The notes beneath the pieces are model-generated. The model searched no databases and was not told the origin of the DNA. It worked only from the letters and a program-made list of their open reading frames with translations. Positions 12,005 through 23,779 of a stretch of 64,000 nt of DNA are shown here, piece after piece. The position numbers were made by a program, and so were the translations under genes. The DNA lies in contig CM067346.1 of assembly GCA_034190875.2 (NCBI GenBank), positions 42,637,315-42,701,314 on the forward strand, read 5' to 3'. This DNA comes from Urechis unicinctus. Its lineage: Eukaryota > Annelida > Polychaeta > Xenopneusta > Urechidae. How positions within the stretch are numbered: position 1 is the first letter of the stretch; every line of letters begins with the position of its first letter.

Positions 12005-12219
12005 ATTATGTTGACAACCTCATTACTGAAGTGTTTTTGCTTCGTGAGAAATATCCCAGTTACAGACTGGCGAAAGTTCTTTCGGCGGAAAGGAGTGATC
12101 CACCCCTATTGCTGCTCAATTTGAAAAGCCAGCAAAGGACATTCTTGTGGGAGCACACCGATGCCGCTTCAATCATGCAAAGAAAATCTACTCAGCTACT
12201 TTCTAGGTATCCTCTGTAA
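12005..12219 (+). pseudogene. Last exon of the THAP-family gene
   Basis: Acceptor GTTTCAG ends at 12004. The frame reads DYVDNLITEVFLLREKYPSY, RLAKVLSAERSDPPLL and ends TQLLSRYPL with TAA at 12217-12219. The DYV..L..EV and YPSY elements fit the C-terminal end of the family. The stop may be the natural one. Confidence 0.7.
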
Positions 12220-12423
12220 AGGCCCTCTGGATCTAGGAATGTAGATCTTATTTTGTTTAAGACACATGATGGCAATACTTTTCTGTTATGTCTACCTAAT
12301 CTGTGCCACATCCAGTAGATGAAACAGCGATAGGCCAAATATCTGAATAACCTGGAGCAAAAAAGAATTGATTATTTCTTAGGGAAATATGAAAATAATG
12401 TTTTTTTAACTCTTTTTTTTTGG

Positions 12424-13412
12424 TCAACTATGTACTCCAGATATAAATGTATTGCTGGTTTTGTTGTTTGTTGTCATGTAGCACTGAACGTGATTACCAA
12501 ATGTATTGCACACCATGGACACTTGGAATACACATTGTCTATGTCCAGAAGTGGCTGTGTGTCTTATATTTGCTTCAATAAAGGCATAACTAACTCAATT
12601 GTGTTAACTTCATCCCCTATATGTCCATCTATCTGTATGTACTCGAATTTGGATGCAAGCAGGACATTACGGTCGAAACAGTTTGACTTGAACCCTGGAT
12701 GTTCGGTCATTCATGGCCACTCTTCTATTGTTGCCAGAGTCTTCGGGTAATTTTGACACCAAACACATTCCCGCAACGTGGTCATCTGATCGCAGTTGTT
12801 ACAGCTACACCTGAAAGGTTGCCCAAATCAAGCTTTAGCCATTTTTAATTCCATGTTAGATCATTCACATAACAAAAGCTGACCCAGCAGTCCATGTTTG
12901 TCCATGATTCACAAATTCTTCTGACTTTGACGGGGTCTGACTTTATTTGTGAGCAAAAGAGTAGACTTAGTCTTTTAAATAAACACTGATGAGAGATATA
13001 TTAACAGGACGTCTAAATTCTGAAAGGGGCCAGTTCACAGGCACCCAAGTCAATTATGTGATCATACATGTCACTATCGCTCGGGGAAAGCGCTGGGTGA
13101 ATTTATTGACTTGGGTGTGTGGGCCAGATAGACCCCATTACACGGAATTGTTATTTCTACCTATACTAATCTATTTCGATATTTAGACTAATAGAGACGA
13201 AAAATTTCTACCCACCACACTTCCACTGGCCTGAAAGTCAAAGCGTCTTTACTGCATTCATTTTCCGAGTCGGAATCCGTTTCTGAGCTCTCAACATCAT
13301 TATCTAACTCGGTTGCTATTCGCAATCGTGTGGGCTCAAATAAATACCAATGGACATCATAAGTCCTCATTTCACATAATGAGGCTTCATAATCTTCATC
13401 TGATGACGACAT
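12424..13412 (-). pseudogene. P2X7-ballast-like gene, two exons, broken
   Basis: Exon 1 (13412-13216) encodes MSSSDEDYEAS, a YLFEP motif and an acidic Ser-rich run. It ends after E-V-TG at donor GTGGGT (13215-13210). Exon 2 starts at 12810 after acceptor TTTCAG, its first G completing a Trp codon. Splicing therefore makes ...VEVW followed by CSCNNC, then ECVWCQNYPKTLATIEEWP, a TGA at 12713-12711, MTEHPGFKSNC and NVLLASKFEYIQI. This matches the cysteine-rich core of the ballast domain in the cytoplasmic tail of P2X7, where cysteines bind zinc, and of many invertebrate proteins that have this domain without a channel. After a frame change near 12605 it continues RHTATSGHRQCVF to a stop at 12426-12424. 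There is no transmembrane channel part. The TGA and the frame change make it a probable pseudogene. Confidence 0.7.
13216..13412 (-). pseudogene. Acidic YxFEP exon of the ballast-like gene
   Basis: Open from ATG at 13412 (an in-frame ATG also exists at 13427). About 65 residues rich in Asp, Glu and Ser. The YLFEP tetrad-plus-one is typical of the N-terminal segment of free-standing ballast proteins. The start is about 96 bp from the right edge of the insertion, so its promoter must lie in or beyond that edge. Confidence 0.55.
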
Positions 13413-13507
13413 GTTAATAGATACCAATCAGTAGAAAGGAAAGTTGCAGGGAAAAAATCGCGGATCGTATAATTTTTCTCAGCTTCCGAAATACCACCTT
13501 CGAATTT

Positions 13508-16500
13508 GAATCAAGATTACAGGGCTTAGGTTTATCACTCACCATCAAATGGCACGCGGAAGTTGAATCAGCAGTGACTCATCCTTAATACGACCATAAC
13601 GTTCGCGTGTTTGGAGGTAAAGTTACAGACTATGCCTATTAATGGAGTAATCTTGTAGCGACAAACATCCATCCTATGTTATTTCCTATTTCCTAATAAT
13701 AATGTAGTTAATGGTAGCATATTCAGCTGACACGCAATGCCTATTATACTGCCGCATGTTTACTGAAGACAGCATTTTAATCACAATGGGGTTTGCCTTT
13801 TTTGCCATTCGTTATCCTGTTACGTCTTTCCATAAGAGAATAACCCTCAGAGACAACACAGAGAAACGAAGAGCGCAACGTATCCCCAAAGGGTGCATGC
13901 AAATAGGCCTCTACGGATTATTCTACGGACGTTTAGTACGCTTTGATATCTGTGGCGGAGGTTGTTTGCGTATCATCAAAGCCGAGGACAGACCCACTGC
14001 TCGACCACACGGCATCAACTGAAACTCTGAAGCATATTAACATAACTCTGCTGTGACTTGTTTAATGTCGAGGGTCTTCAACGCCACCATAATAACGTTC
14101 CGCGCATGACTGTGTACTGCTAATGATTAGCCAACATTGTGTTCCATGACAATGTACCTAGCGTGCCGGATTCATCGTATCGATTGAGGTAATCACCTAC
14201 AGATGCCGATCTTGATTTTAACTGATTGCTCGCATGCAGCAAAGAAAGGACCGGAAACTGTTCGTTCAATCATGATGTTATATACGTGTAGCAGAACATG
14301 AACTATCGTCATCATCACTTCTTTGTGTGTCTTCCTATGCCGTTAGTCTTTCATAAGGTCCGATTGCAATTTTAAGTTTGTATTTCACTACATACGAGAC
14401 ATTTCCGGAACTTGAACCTTGAGTCGTCATTGACCACATGGCACTATATTTGAATGGTTCGAATAGCACCCGCCATATTGATACATTTACCTGTATGTTA
14501 GTTAATGCAAAATATGTAACTATGTCATTTATATCAGAACTGTAATATCAAAATGTTGCTGCTTTATTACCCTTGAGAATTACAAAACTACATACTGTCT
14601 CAAGCGATATAACTAAGGTTTACAACCTGTTCTTTGATTACAAATGGTGCGTTGCAAATTCAATAATTTCTTCTTCAATTGGTTCATGAACAGCTTAAGT
14701 CCATCCTGTTTCCATTGAATTACAATTCTGCAACGCAAGTGTCTATTGCAACTCTCAATAGTTAATAAACAACGCTTTGAATGCCATTTGCAAATTCCAT
14801 TTATCACAGACAAACAATGTCGTTACACTATTTAAATATCAATTTGATGGAATGCGTTTCTGTTGTGTAATAGTTAAATATGATGTTACAACCATGCAAA
14901 GTGACACAAACTTAGATGCGGAATCGGTCATATGTTGTGCTCTAGGAACATTTTGCCAATCTCTCATTTAATTTTTCATAATACCAAAGCATCATGGCAG
15001 TTATTCTTGCATTCAATCAGTATACAGTATTGAAATGCATATAATGCCTTTCATAAAAAGATATATCATCCTTTGACAGAATTACGTGCTGTTGTATGAA
15101 TATCTACTGATGCATCCGATATTCTGCTTTTGGTCAGTGTTAACTTACAAAAGTCGTACGCCATCGTATAAATAATATGGTATGATTTTCATTATTAAAT
15201 CACAGACATAACTTAAGAAAGGCACATTGCTTTAAGTGGAAAAAAAGAAAGCAAGCTAAAAAACGGTTAATATGGTCTTTGACTTGTTAATGATGAAGTC
15301 GTGAATGTCGTTTACTGCAACACGGATTCGCATCCCAAATACGAAGGCACAAGGACAACATTTGTGTTAAAGCACGCATAATGTATCAGAATGAATTATT
15401 GTGATATTAATAACGAATCGGGATCCCTCTTTTACAATTCTTCATGCAAATGACGATGAGATTGACAGCTTGGTTACAATTGTACCATTTTGTGACATCA
15501 CCATTTATAACATTGTTTAAGACCATAAAGTAGAACTAGAAAATTAACTTTCTTTGGGGCCCGTCGAATTGGTTACATCGCGCCTCAAATGATATGATGC
15601 TAGTGGAAAGCCCACATAGCGTAATGTCACTTAATAGAGATTTCACTGTTGTATGCTTTCTGGATAATCATACAACTTCCTGCCTATTTTTTCATTTACT
15701 CGCCGAACAATTACCACAACGATGACATTAGATATGTATTTTCTTTATGACCCATGCAGATGTGTGGTTTCCATGTGTCACTGTCACCATTCCGCATAGT
15801 TGGCGCATTTTTGGCAACATCAAAGCTAGTCCGACTAATTATTCGCAGAATCAGTACAGCCAAATGTTAATTAGATGTTCCTGTGGCCTCCTTTTTTTCC
15901 ATTGCATAAACTTGTGATATATGAGAGGGATTATGTTAACTAGAACCTGCCACCACCGAAACCAATCTGCCTATGAACATGCTTAATGATCAGAAAATAA
16001 ATGAATCACCGAGTTTTAGTGTAGCCGCCTACAGAAGAGGGGATATTGCGTTAGTGATGGAAGAGAACGATTGCGAAAGCACACGGCCTCAGTGTTCGAC
16101 GATGTGTGAGTCACCAAGTCGGGGCAATAACCTTTTTATTGCAGGCAATTTATAAATGCAATGGTCGCATGTGGATACGTGCAGAATAATGTTGATGCTT
16201 TCTCGATAATTCTAAAACTCGTCGCCGTCAACGTTGCAATACAGGAAATTAGCGGTAATAGAACTATTTGAATTATTTATCATCCCCAATTGTTACTTAC
16301 ACATACATTCCTCTGTAATCTTTTCAGGCTATTGTTTTTATTATTCTCTTCTCGTCACCTGGATTAGTGTCTCACATTGCGATTGTCTTTATCCACATGA
16401 AAAGAGTCACTAACTCAATGCCGATGTGAACAGTATTATGCGCTTATACTTCTTTGTCATATGTGAACTTTCAAATATGCAAACCTTAATGGTTTAAAAC

Positions 16501-19500
16501 ATGAAAGTGGACATTTTGCATGTTAGTAAAATAGTACAAAATACAACGAAGACTTTTATCTTCTTTAAACATCAGAGACACATTATGGTTGCATCCTAAG
16601 GTCATGAATTCGATAATTCATTTTCATCACACATTCTTCTGATCATTAGTTATCACTATTGAAAGCTAGAAATAGAATATTGACCCTGTGCGTTGCTTTA
16701 TATCGATGGTCATAGAATGCAGGCAATAAGTAAATCTGTTAGAATTATCACGCCTAAACTAGTCTCTTACTTGGAGACTAGTAGCGTTTGGGAATAACGG
16801 TAAGGCAATCAAAGTCTTGTTGTAAAATAAGTATTTGATGCAATATTGAAATTATATTACATTGACTAGAAGATTTCGGATTTTCCTTGTCAGTTGTGTT
16901 GAACCACACTCCTTCTGCGATGGAGATGTTTAGAATTGGATAGCAAGATGCAACGTCAACTGCTACGTTATTTTATTTACAATCACCAATCTGTTCCAGT
17001 TGAGTAAGATCCAACTTTTGTCATATCACGTGATACCACTCTTATTCAGAAAACCAATTTTGTTGTCCTGTGTTTCTCTGAATGCGTATCAAGTACCAGT
17101 TGATACAAATGCTATGGTGCAAAATATTCCTTTTCGATACCATTTACTTTACGTAGTTTTCTGCGTCATAAGAAATATCATACCACGGACAAAATTTAAT
17201 ATACTATGCATTGAAGATAACCTCTTTGTAATGAGAAGATTTTCTGCCGCCAATCGTCCTGCTTTATTTGCTCTCAAACTCGCCGTATAATGCTCGCAGC
17301 AAGTTTAAATCACTATACATATCCCTGATCTTGAGAGAGCGTGGTGTTCATGTAATCTTATTCGTACCCCTGGGACACGCATTTCTGCTTTGACGATATT
17401 ATGACCTCAATGAGACGACAAAAGAGTGATAATTTCCAAGCCAACTACTTAGCGGCAATGTTATCAAAAATGTGTAGACCTGTGGGAACACCCTGAAACA
17501 ACAGACAGCATGAATCAAATCAAACTTAACACACCAGTCTCGACGGTCAATTCCAATGCGTCATGTATGCCAATGGTTCAAAGTGAATGCATACAAGCCA
17601 AGGTCAAATCAAGCAGTCAATCGAAATATGGATGATGTGTATTTTCCCAATGAGGCTGATGTCAAGTTATTCTCGGCTGACATCGGCCTCATTGGGAAAA
17701 TGCACTGAGTTAGCACAATCAATTATTCACTCCCATTAATCAAACTAGCCGTTATTGTAATTCTCCAGAACATCTTCCATCTGCAGTTGTTATACCCTAG
17801 CCAGAACTTATACAGACATTCACAGCTTGAGACCGTCAGTAAGTGCACAGTGGATCAACAGATAACTGCTCGGGCGTTATGAAATTATAATGCATTTCTA
17901 TAGCCTGCTTCTGACGGGGATCAGATATTGTCAGAAGATTACTTGAAACGCCACAAATGGGATTGTGAAACCCACCCGTATTCAACTGGACCTCGACTAA
18001 AATGACAATTTAACACGCTACAAAATCAATTAACTTCAGATTTTAGCTGCTCATGTTAACGTTTGATTAATAATCACCTTGTTATATACAGTTCATGGTA
18101 TGACTTAATGAGTCAGGTTAGTTTTTCCTACCTGTTTTAAGACGGCATAACCGGTCTACTTATTGTTCAGAGCTGCTTTCGGAGAAAATGCCGACATTTT
18201 AGAGATCATCTGCTGTCCAAGCTGATTGAAATTCACTCTCTCATGTTGTAATGCTACATACATAAACTATATACTTTGTAGCTAAGCGAGATTTCTTATT
18301 CAACGCCGTTATGCATAAATGGATGCAATTATAGACATAATCTAATGCCAAGTTTTATCAAGTATTACGCCGTAAAACGTACCAAAAGTTATATCCGCAG
18401 TGGAAACTTCCCGAGTGTTTTACGTTCATTGCCTACTATATTTGACTATGAAAAAAAATATGACTTGAACTGATATTTTAACAATTCAAAATTAAAATGC
18501 GATACCACCATGCTTATGATTAACGCTTACGCTCCCGTGGATCCTGAATGCATTTATTTTGTTTGGCTCAACAGTTAATGTCTGAACGTAAGTTCGGGTG
18601 AAATGGCCTAAGTGGACACCGCATTAATGGCAACATCTAAACAGCAAAGGGCGCCTAAATCACAATATCAATGTCAACTTTACCACCGTAATAACAGAAC
18701 TGATGTGTACACGTCTAGCTAAAGCCATTTCAGTCATAATGGCTGGCCTTAGCGGTACGCAATCATTATAAGTGTCATGGTGTCTATTGATTTCTAACAA
18801 TCTAGCATCAAATCGTTTTTATAAAAAATTAACATGGCATCGGTTATGTGCACTAAGCAAATTGATAGGGCATAACCAACCTAATATATAACGGTACTAG
18901 GTTATCACATCGTCAGGAATCAGGTAATATTTTAGCTTCTGTTGAAATTATGTTTGATGTGTATGATTTATCAAAAGAATATCAGTGGAATATCATACTG
19001 CGCATGGGTTGATATATATCAAAATGCCAAGGTGGACTGAGTAGGCTCCAATTCATGCATAATCATTGATTCTGTTTCGTCATTTATAGACGCTTACGCT
19101 TCATCTGCTGCCAGCAACTCTGAATTGTCGAGATGGTGTATTATTGGAATTTATATGGCTTTGCCTTCCAGCTTAAGTAGCAACAGGTTTTATTTTATGC
19201 GAACAGAAGGTGAGGCAAGTTATAAGTTACCAATAGTAAAATGGTTTGCACTTGAAGGTGAATTAATTATATGCCATATGTAGCAGACAATTTAACACCC
19301 AAGGCTCTTTACGACGATTAGATCGGCGTATAATTTTGTACAAGCAACAAATTTATTCCAATATCAGTATTTACCATAGGTTGAAGAGGTTCTATGACGT
19401 CATATTCGCAATGGAAATGGAGTGCGACAATTGTTTATGATATAATGTGCTGAAGTTAGGAATATTTGGAAGTAGAGGCGCATGGATCTAGACACAGTGT

Positions 19501-19575
19501 GTACATTGCTCTGACTGTATATGCATCGCACCCCGTTATGAGAGTGCAAATGACGCCCATATATGTGCAATTTTT
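13508..19575. repeat. Module M1, unit 1 copy
   Basis: Collinear with 42715-48790, starting GAATCAAGATTACAGGG in both. Differences include about 820 bp present here (13970-14790) and missing from unit 2. Segments present only in unit 2 lie at 44865-45185, 45672-45810 and 46336-46665. Unit 2 also keeps about 430 bp (48800-49230) that is lost here near 19575. No ORF is preserved between the copies and I see no gene. Confidence 0.8.
17642..17700. repeat. Near-perfect hairpin, 23-bp arms
   Basis: Arms 17642-17664 and 17678-17700 are reverse complements with one mismatch, separated by a 13-bp loop. The unit 2 paralogue near 46860 has only the right arm (CCTCATTGGGAAAA), so the left arm was made in this copy. 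Confidence 0.85.
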
Positions 19576-21360
19576 GCGCGCTTATAGCATATACCACTGG
19601 AAAGAGTTATGTCTGAAAATGAACTCTAAATCTTTACAGCAGGATACAGTAGATATTTACAGCAGACAGAACTACAGTGGTGCATATGAATTTCCTTAAA
19701 CTATACAGAAATACATGGAATTAATTTATAATAGAATACGTCGTCCACTTGCATGCATGTACATCAGACGATTTCGTACTTTAAGGGTTCACTAAGTTTG
19801 CAAATTATTAACAATTTAAGCTAGTTTTCTCGTGTCATAATAACATTTTTGTGTTGTTATTGCTTTGGCAATTATACCAAATAACCCGGATGGACGCCCT
19901 ATCATTAACAATGATACATCGTTGCTTCAATATATTACGAAACGGATGTGCACTGGCTCGTCCGCAATGACCTTCTCAGTCCAATTTATTAAGCCATTGA
20001 ATATAAGAAGGGATAAAGATTTCATGACTGGTTTATCACAGTCCAACTACATTAGGAACCACTGAGGTGTTTTCATTACTTATTGATACGCATATAGATA
20101 TATAAAATAAAAATAACTTAAGCAGCAGTAGGCCAAAGGTCAAAAGTTCGCAGTTATTCATCGCTCTGCTGATCAAGTGATATCCCATATTGAACTATTG
20201 TTTGCATGGCTACACAACAAATTGTAAACGACATCTCACATAAATTCACCTGAGCTTCAGAATGTTCGTTCACGATATGAAATTTATGGACCTGGATGAT
20301 ATATATTACCTGTAGCATATCATGAAATGACAGTTTTAACATAAAGGCATAGCCCTATCAATTACCTTCATAATGCAAGCGTCATAGAGTTGATGATCAT
20401 CATACATCATCCAATGTGCGAATGCTGCGCAAAGATAATATATGTTCATATCAGATACAGGCAAAGTTCTATAGACAAATATAGAATTGTGCATAAAATA
20501 TGAAACATTATTAGAGAAGGCGAGCTCGATGTTACCCATGAATAGTGGCTCCAGTTGTTATATTTGCCTCGATTTGTCCTTAGCGGTGTACTTTTACACT
20601 CATGGCTCAGGTACTTACAGTTATAAGCTCATCATTAATAATTTGCATGTTCATTGCATGTTATAACCATAGGTAATGGGTCATACGTATACCGCTAAAA
20701 TAGATTGGATTCATGAACAGCTGGTTTGAATCTAAACGTGAATAGTTAAATAACAGTGGAAACAAGGAGATAATTGTTGAAGCTTGATCATGTGCAAATC
20801 GGATTAACTTTTATATAAATGTATCAATGTATATGATCACGCAACGACCATTTTATAATGCAAAATCACAAATTTAATGCTAATGACTGCAAATTGCTTG
20901 TAGCGGCTTATATGCATCTACAGACGTATGAAGTTGAACAATTACTTTGCGAATGGACATACAAAACATCTTTCATTTAGATGCAATGAGATATTGTTAT
21001 TGGTGACATTTCATGAATCAATAAAAGTAAGAATGGAAATTGCCTTGGCACCAATTGTCCTTGGGCTGTCGCACTGGATAATGTTTCATCTACGTAAGCA
21101 TACTTCATTAGCAAATATTAGGCCTGCGGGCGCCATTACAGCACTCATTCAGTGCTCATCAAGCACATCGAGCGAAATGATCCTTCGTGCAGTGAATGTT
21201 GACATGCACATAAAGCCTATCCACACAGTTACAAAGTTACACATTGGAACCTCCATAGAAACAGTCATTAAGATACATAAATGCATTTGTATGCAAGTGG
21301 AAAATAAAACCTGCGACCAGATATAAATCTGCTGCAATTTGCTTCTCTTAATGTGCTTTG
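19466..21360. repeat. Module M2, unit 2 copy
   Basis: Matches 48690-48800 and then 49230-50680, and 58345-60560, apart from a 430-bp deletion near 19575. The 132-codon plus ORF at 20928-21326 has a relative at 60045-60401. It is destroyed in unit 3 and carries no recognisable motif, so I do not call it a gene. Confidence 0.75.
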
Positions 21361-21377
21361 GTCTAGGAATAACTAAG

Positions 21378-22030
21378 GCTCACGAATGATAATGTTCCAT
21401 GGAAATGTATCTGTTGTTTTTATTGTGGTTGAATTCAAATGTGATTAGAAAATCACTAGGTTGCAACAGCACGCTGAACGTCAGGAAATATTTCGTGTAT
21501 CATTAAACTAACTATGACCATATATCAGTAATGATAAATGTCCAAATAGATAAAGCATAGACAGTCATAGATGTGTTGTTGCAATGTTTGATATCGCCGA
21601 GAAACAGGCGGTATTTGGATTATTTTGGTCTGATATGATTTATTATATATAATTTATTTCACGCTAGATTTCAGCAGGCAAAAACAAACAAATAAATCCA
21701 TCACTACTATTGGCTGTTTCACAAATCCACGTCTCAGTCTTTATTCCGAACACAAATGCCGATCAGTCTTTCGCCTCTTACATACCATATACCATGATAT
21801 GATAACTTTGATGTAGATCATTGTTTAGTTGCCTTACAGTGAATTTGAGATATTTCCCATGACTTCCTGCCTCACATATGTAGACTGAGATGGCATATGT
21901 CAAAAGTGAACTGTTAAATTATCACATTTCAAGATATAAAGAGGTCACACATTACACATCGGGTGACAGGATATGAATTTTACACTAAAAGATTACCCTG
22001 TGAAACATACTTATATACTTGAACGATTGT
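21378..22030. repeat. Module M3 (first part), unit 2 first copy
   Basis: Aligns with 29420-30060, 50708-51000 and 60591-60870 (GGCTCACGAAT.ATAATGTTCCA at the start). Non-coding. Confidence 0.75.
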
Positions 22031-22039
22031 CATTTATGA

Positions 22040-22998
22040 GTTGAATAATTCTTCAACACGCTTTTTGTTGATTGGTGTAACTTGCGCGGCTAACATTCGG
22101 CTACCCTTTGCTTTACAGTGTTTATCCAACACCCCTATGTTTTCACATCATATGATTTTGTCAGACCTAACATGCAGTGCTATTGCTGAACTCTCCAGTA
22201 TCATGAGTGATAATACTGTCCTCTAACTAGTGCCTGATATCCGAGTGAATATGAATCACAACCAGCCAATTACCCCAGTCGCTGCGGTATGAAACCGGTT
22301 CGGCATTATGGCACTATTCGAGAGTAGCTCCCACACGGCTGTATAGTAGTCATTGTGGAGTAAGTTATGTGAGTGATTAGAGGATGTCACTGCTTCAATT
22401 GTTGCATCTCTCCCTGCTAAGAATAAGCTTGATCAATGGGGTAGAGGTGGGAAGATGTGGGGTCATGGAAGGACGGGAATGATGATGTGATCGCTAATTG
22501 TGACTCGTATCTGTTAGGGTGCAATTTTGACAAGAGTCGCTTGGAATTGTTATGGTGCCACAATCTGAATGCACTTGTAAAGAGACCCAGAAGTATTTAA
22601 TGCTGGCGTGACGCACTTAGAGTGTACGTAGGTGATGAAGATAAACCATGGACTCACCCACAGCAACAAGCTACGGTGACCACTACAGAACCTGGGGTGT
22701 GGTGGAAACATGATATGATGATGTCAATCTGTGGGTGTAAAATGTTTCGATGTATTAAATGTCGACGAGCGACATGAAGCAGTAAAGGTACCTAAGACAA
22801 GATGCTGCGTCATTTGATGATCTGCATACTGCCTTTACACCTCCACATGCATTACATCATTGACGTCCCATGCCATGAGACAACCCCATCAACAAAGTGT
22901 GCCTTGGCATAGCATGCGATTATCAATCGTTCCTGTCATATCGCGGTACTCACCAAGCATGACACTACACGTTCGAGAATGTTGTGATTCATTGTAAT
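22040..22998. other. Unique stretch, no gene seen
   Basis: No counterpart in the other M3 copies. Base composition is more balanced than its surroundings (for example 22260-22700). I find no convincing ORF, splice pair or RNA fold. It may be another insertion, bounded on the right by the AT array. Confidence 0.4.
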
Positions 22999-22999
22999 G

Positions 23000-23770
<771 letters not shown>

Positions 23771-23779
23771 CTATGTGCA

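Larger units (their letters stand above)
10229..12219 (+). pseudogene. THAP-domain gene, internally deleted and frameshifted
   Basis: Five exon-like blocks. Block 1 (10229-10559) encodes a THAP C2CH zinc finger, a sequence-specific DNA-binding module found in transposases and in nuclear proteins derived from them. Block 2 (10968-11203) holds linker sequence including SFGVQT and an acidic DEDDMDE run. Blocks 3-5 (11321-11474, 11651-11799, 12005-12219) form one uninterrupted 171-codon reading frame across two phase-matched introns. They match the C-terminal part of a widespread THAP-associated family (LLKDIGRLSP, FFAPKSVHF, ALHFNEN-type LHFNENSNRARAV, GDPVAKPVKV). Family members I know have several hundred residues between the THAP domain and the LSP motif, and here there is no room for them, so the core is deleted. 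There are frame changes near 10250, 11022-11030 and 11146-11152. A residual transcript is possible, but a full-length product is not. Confidence 0.75.
9925..13508. mobile_element. Two-gene insertion: THAP-family gene (+) and ballast-type gene (-)
   Basis: Unit 1 and unit 2 align up to about 9924 / 42649 and again from 13508 / 42715. Unit 2 has only 65 bp between, while unit 1 has 3.6 kb containing two convergent intron-bearing genes. The THAP gene starts about 280 bp from the left edge and ends at 12219. The ballast gene starts about 96 bp from the right edge and ends near 12424, leaving a gap of about 200 bp between the 3' ends. A short inverted repeat (AAATTCGAAAG at 9951-9961, and its near complement CTTCGAATTTG at 13498-13508) lies at both edges. 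Start codons near each end and tails meeting in the middle is a layout typical of two-gene DNA transposons. No target-site duplication is seen, and the 65 bp in unit 2 means it is not a clean empty site. Confidence 0.6.

Noticed and set aside
12430..12750. 106-codon plus-strand ORF
   Set aside because: It is the antisense shadow of the ballast-domain exon, whose cysteine motif and splice phase fit the minus strand.
20928..21326. 132-codon plus ORF as a gene
   Set aside because: The counterpart in unit 4 is shorter with a different end, unit 3 has none, and no domain is recognisable.
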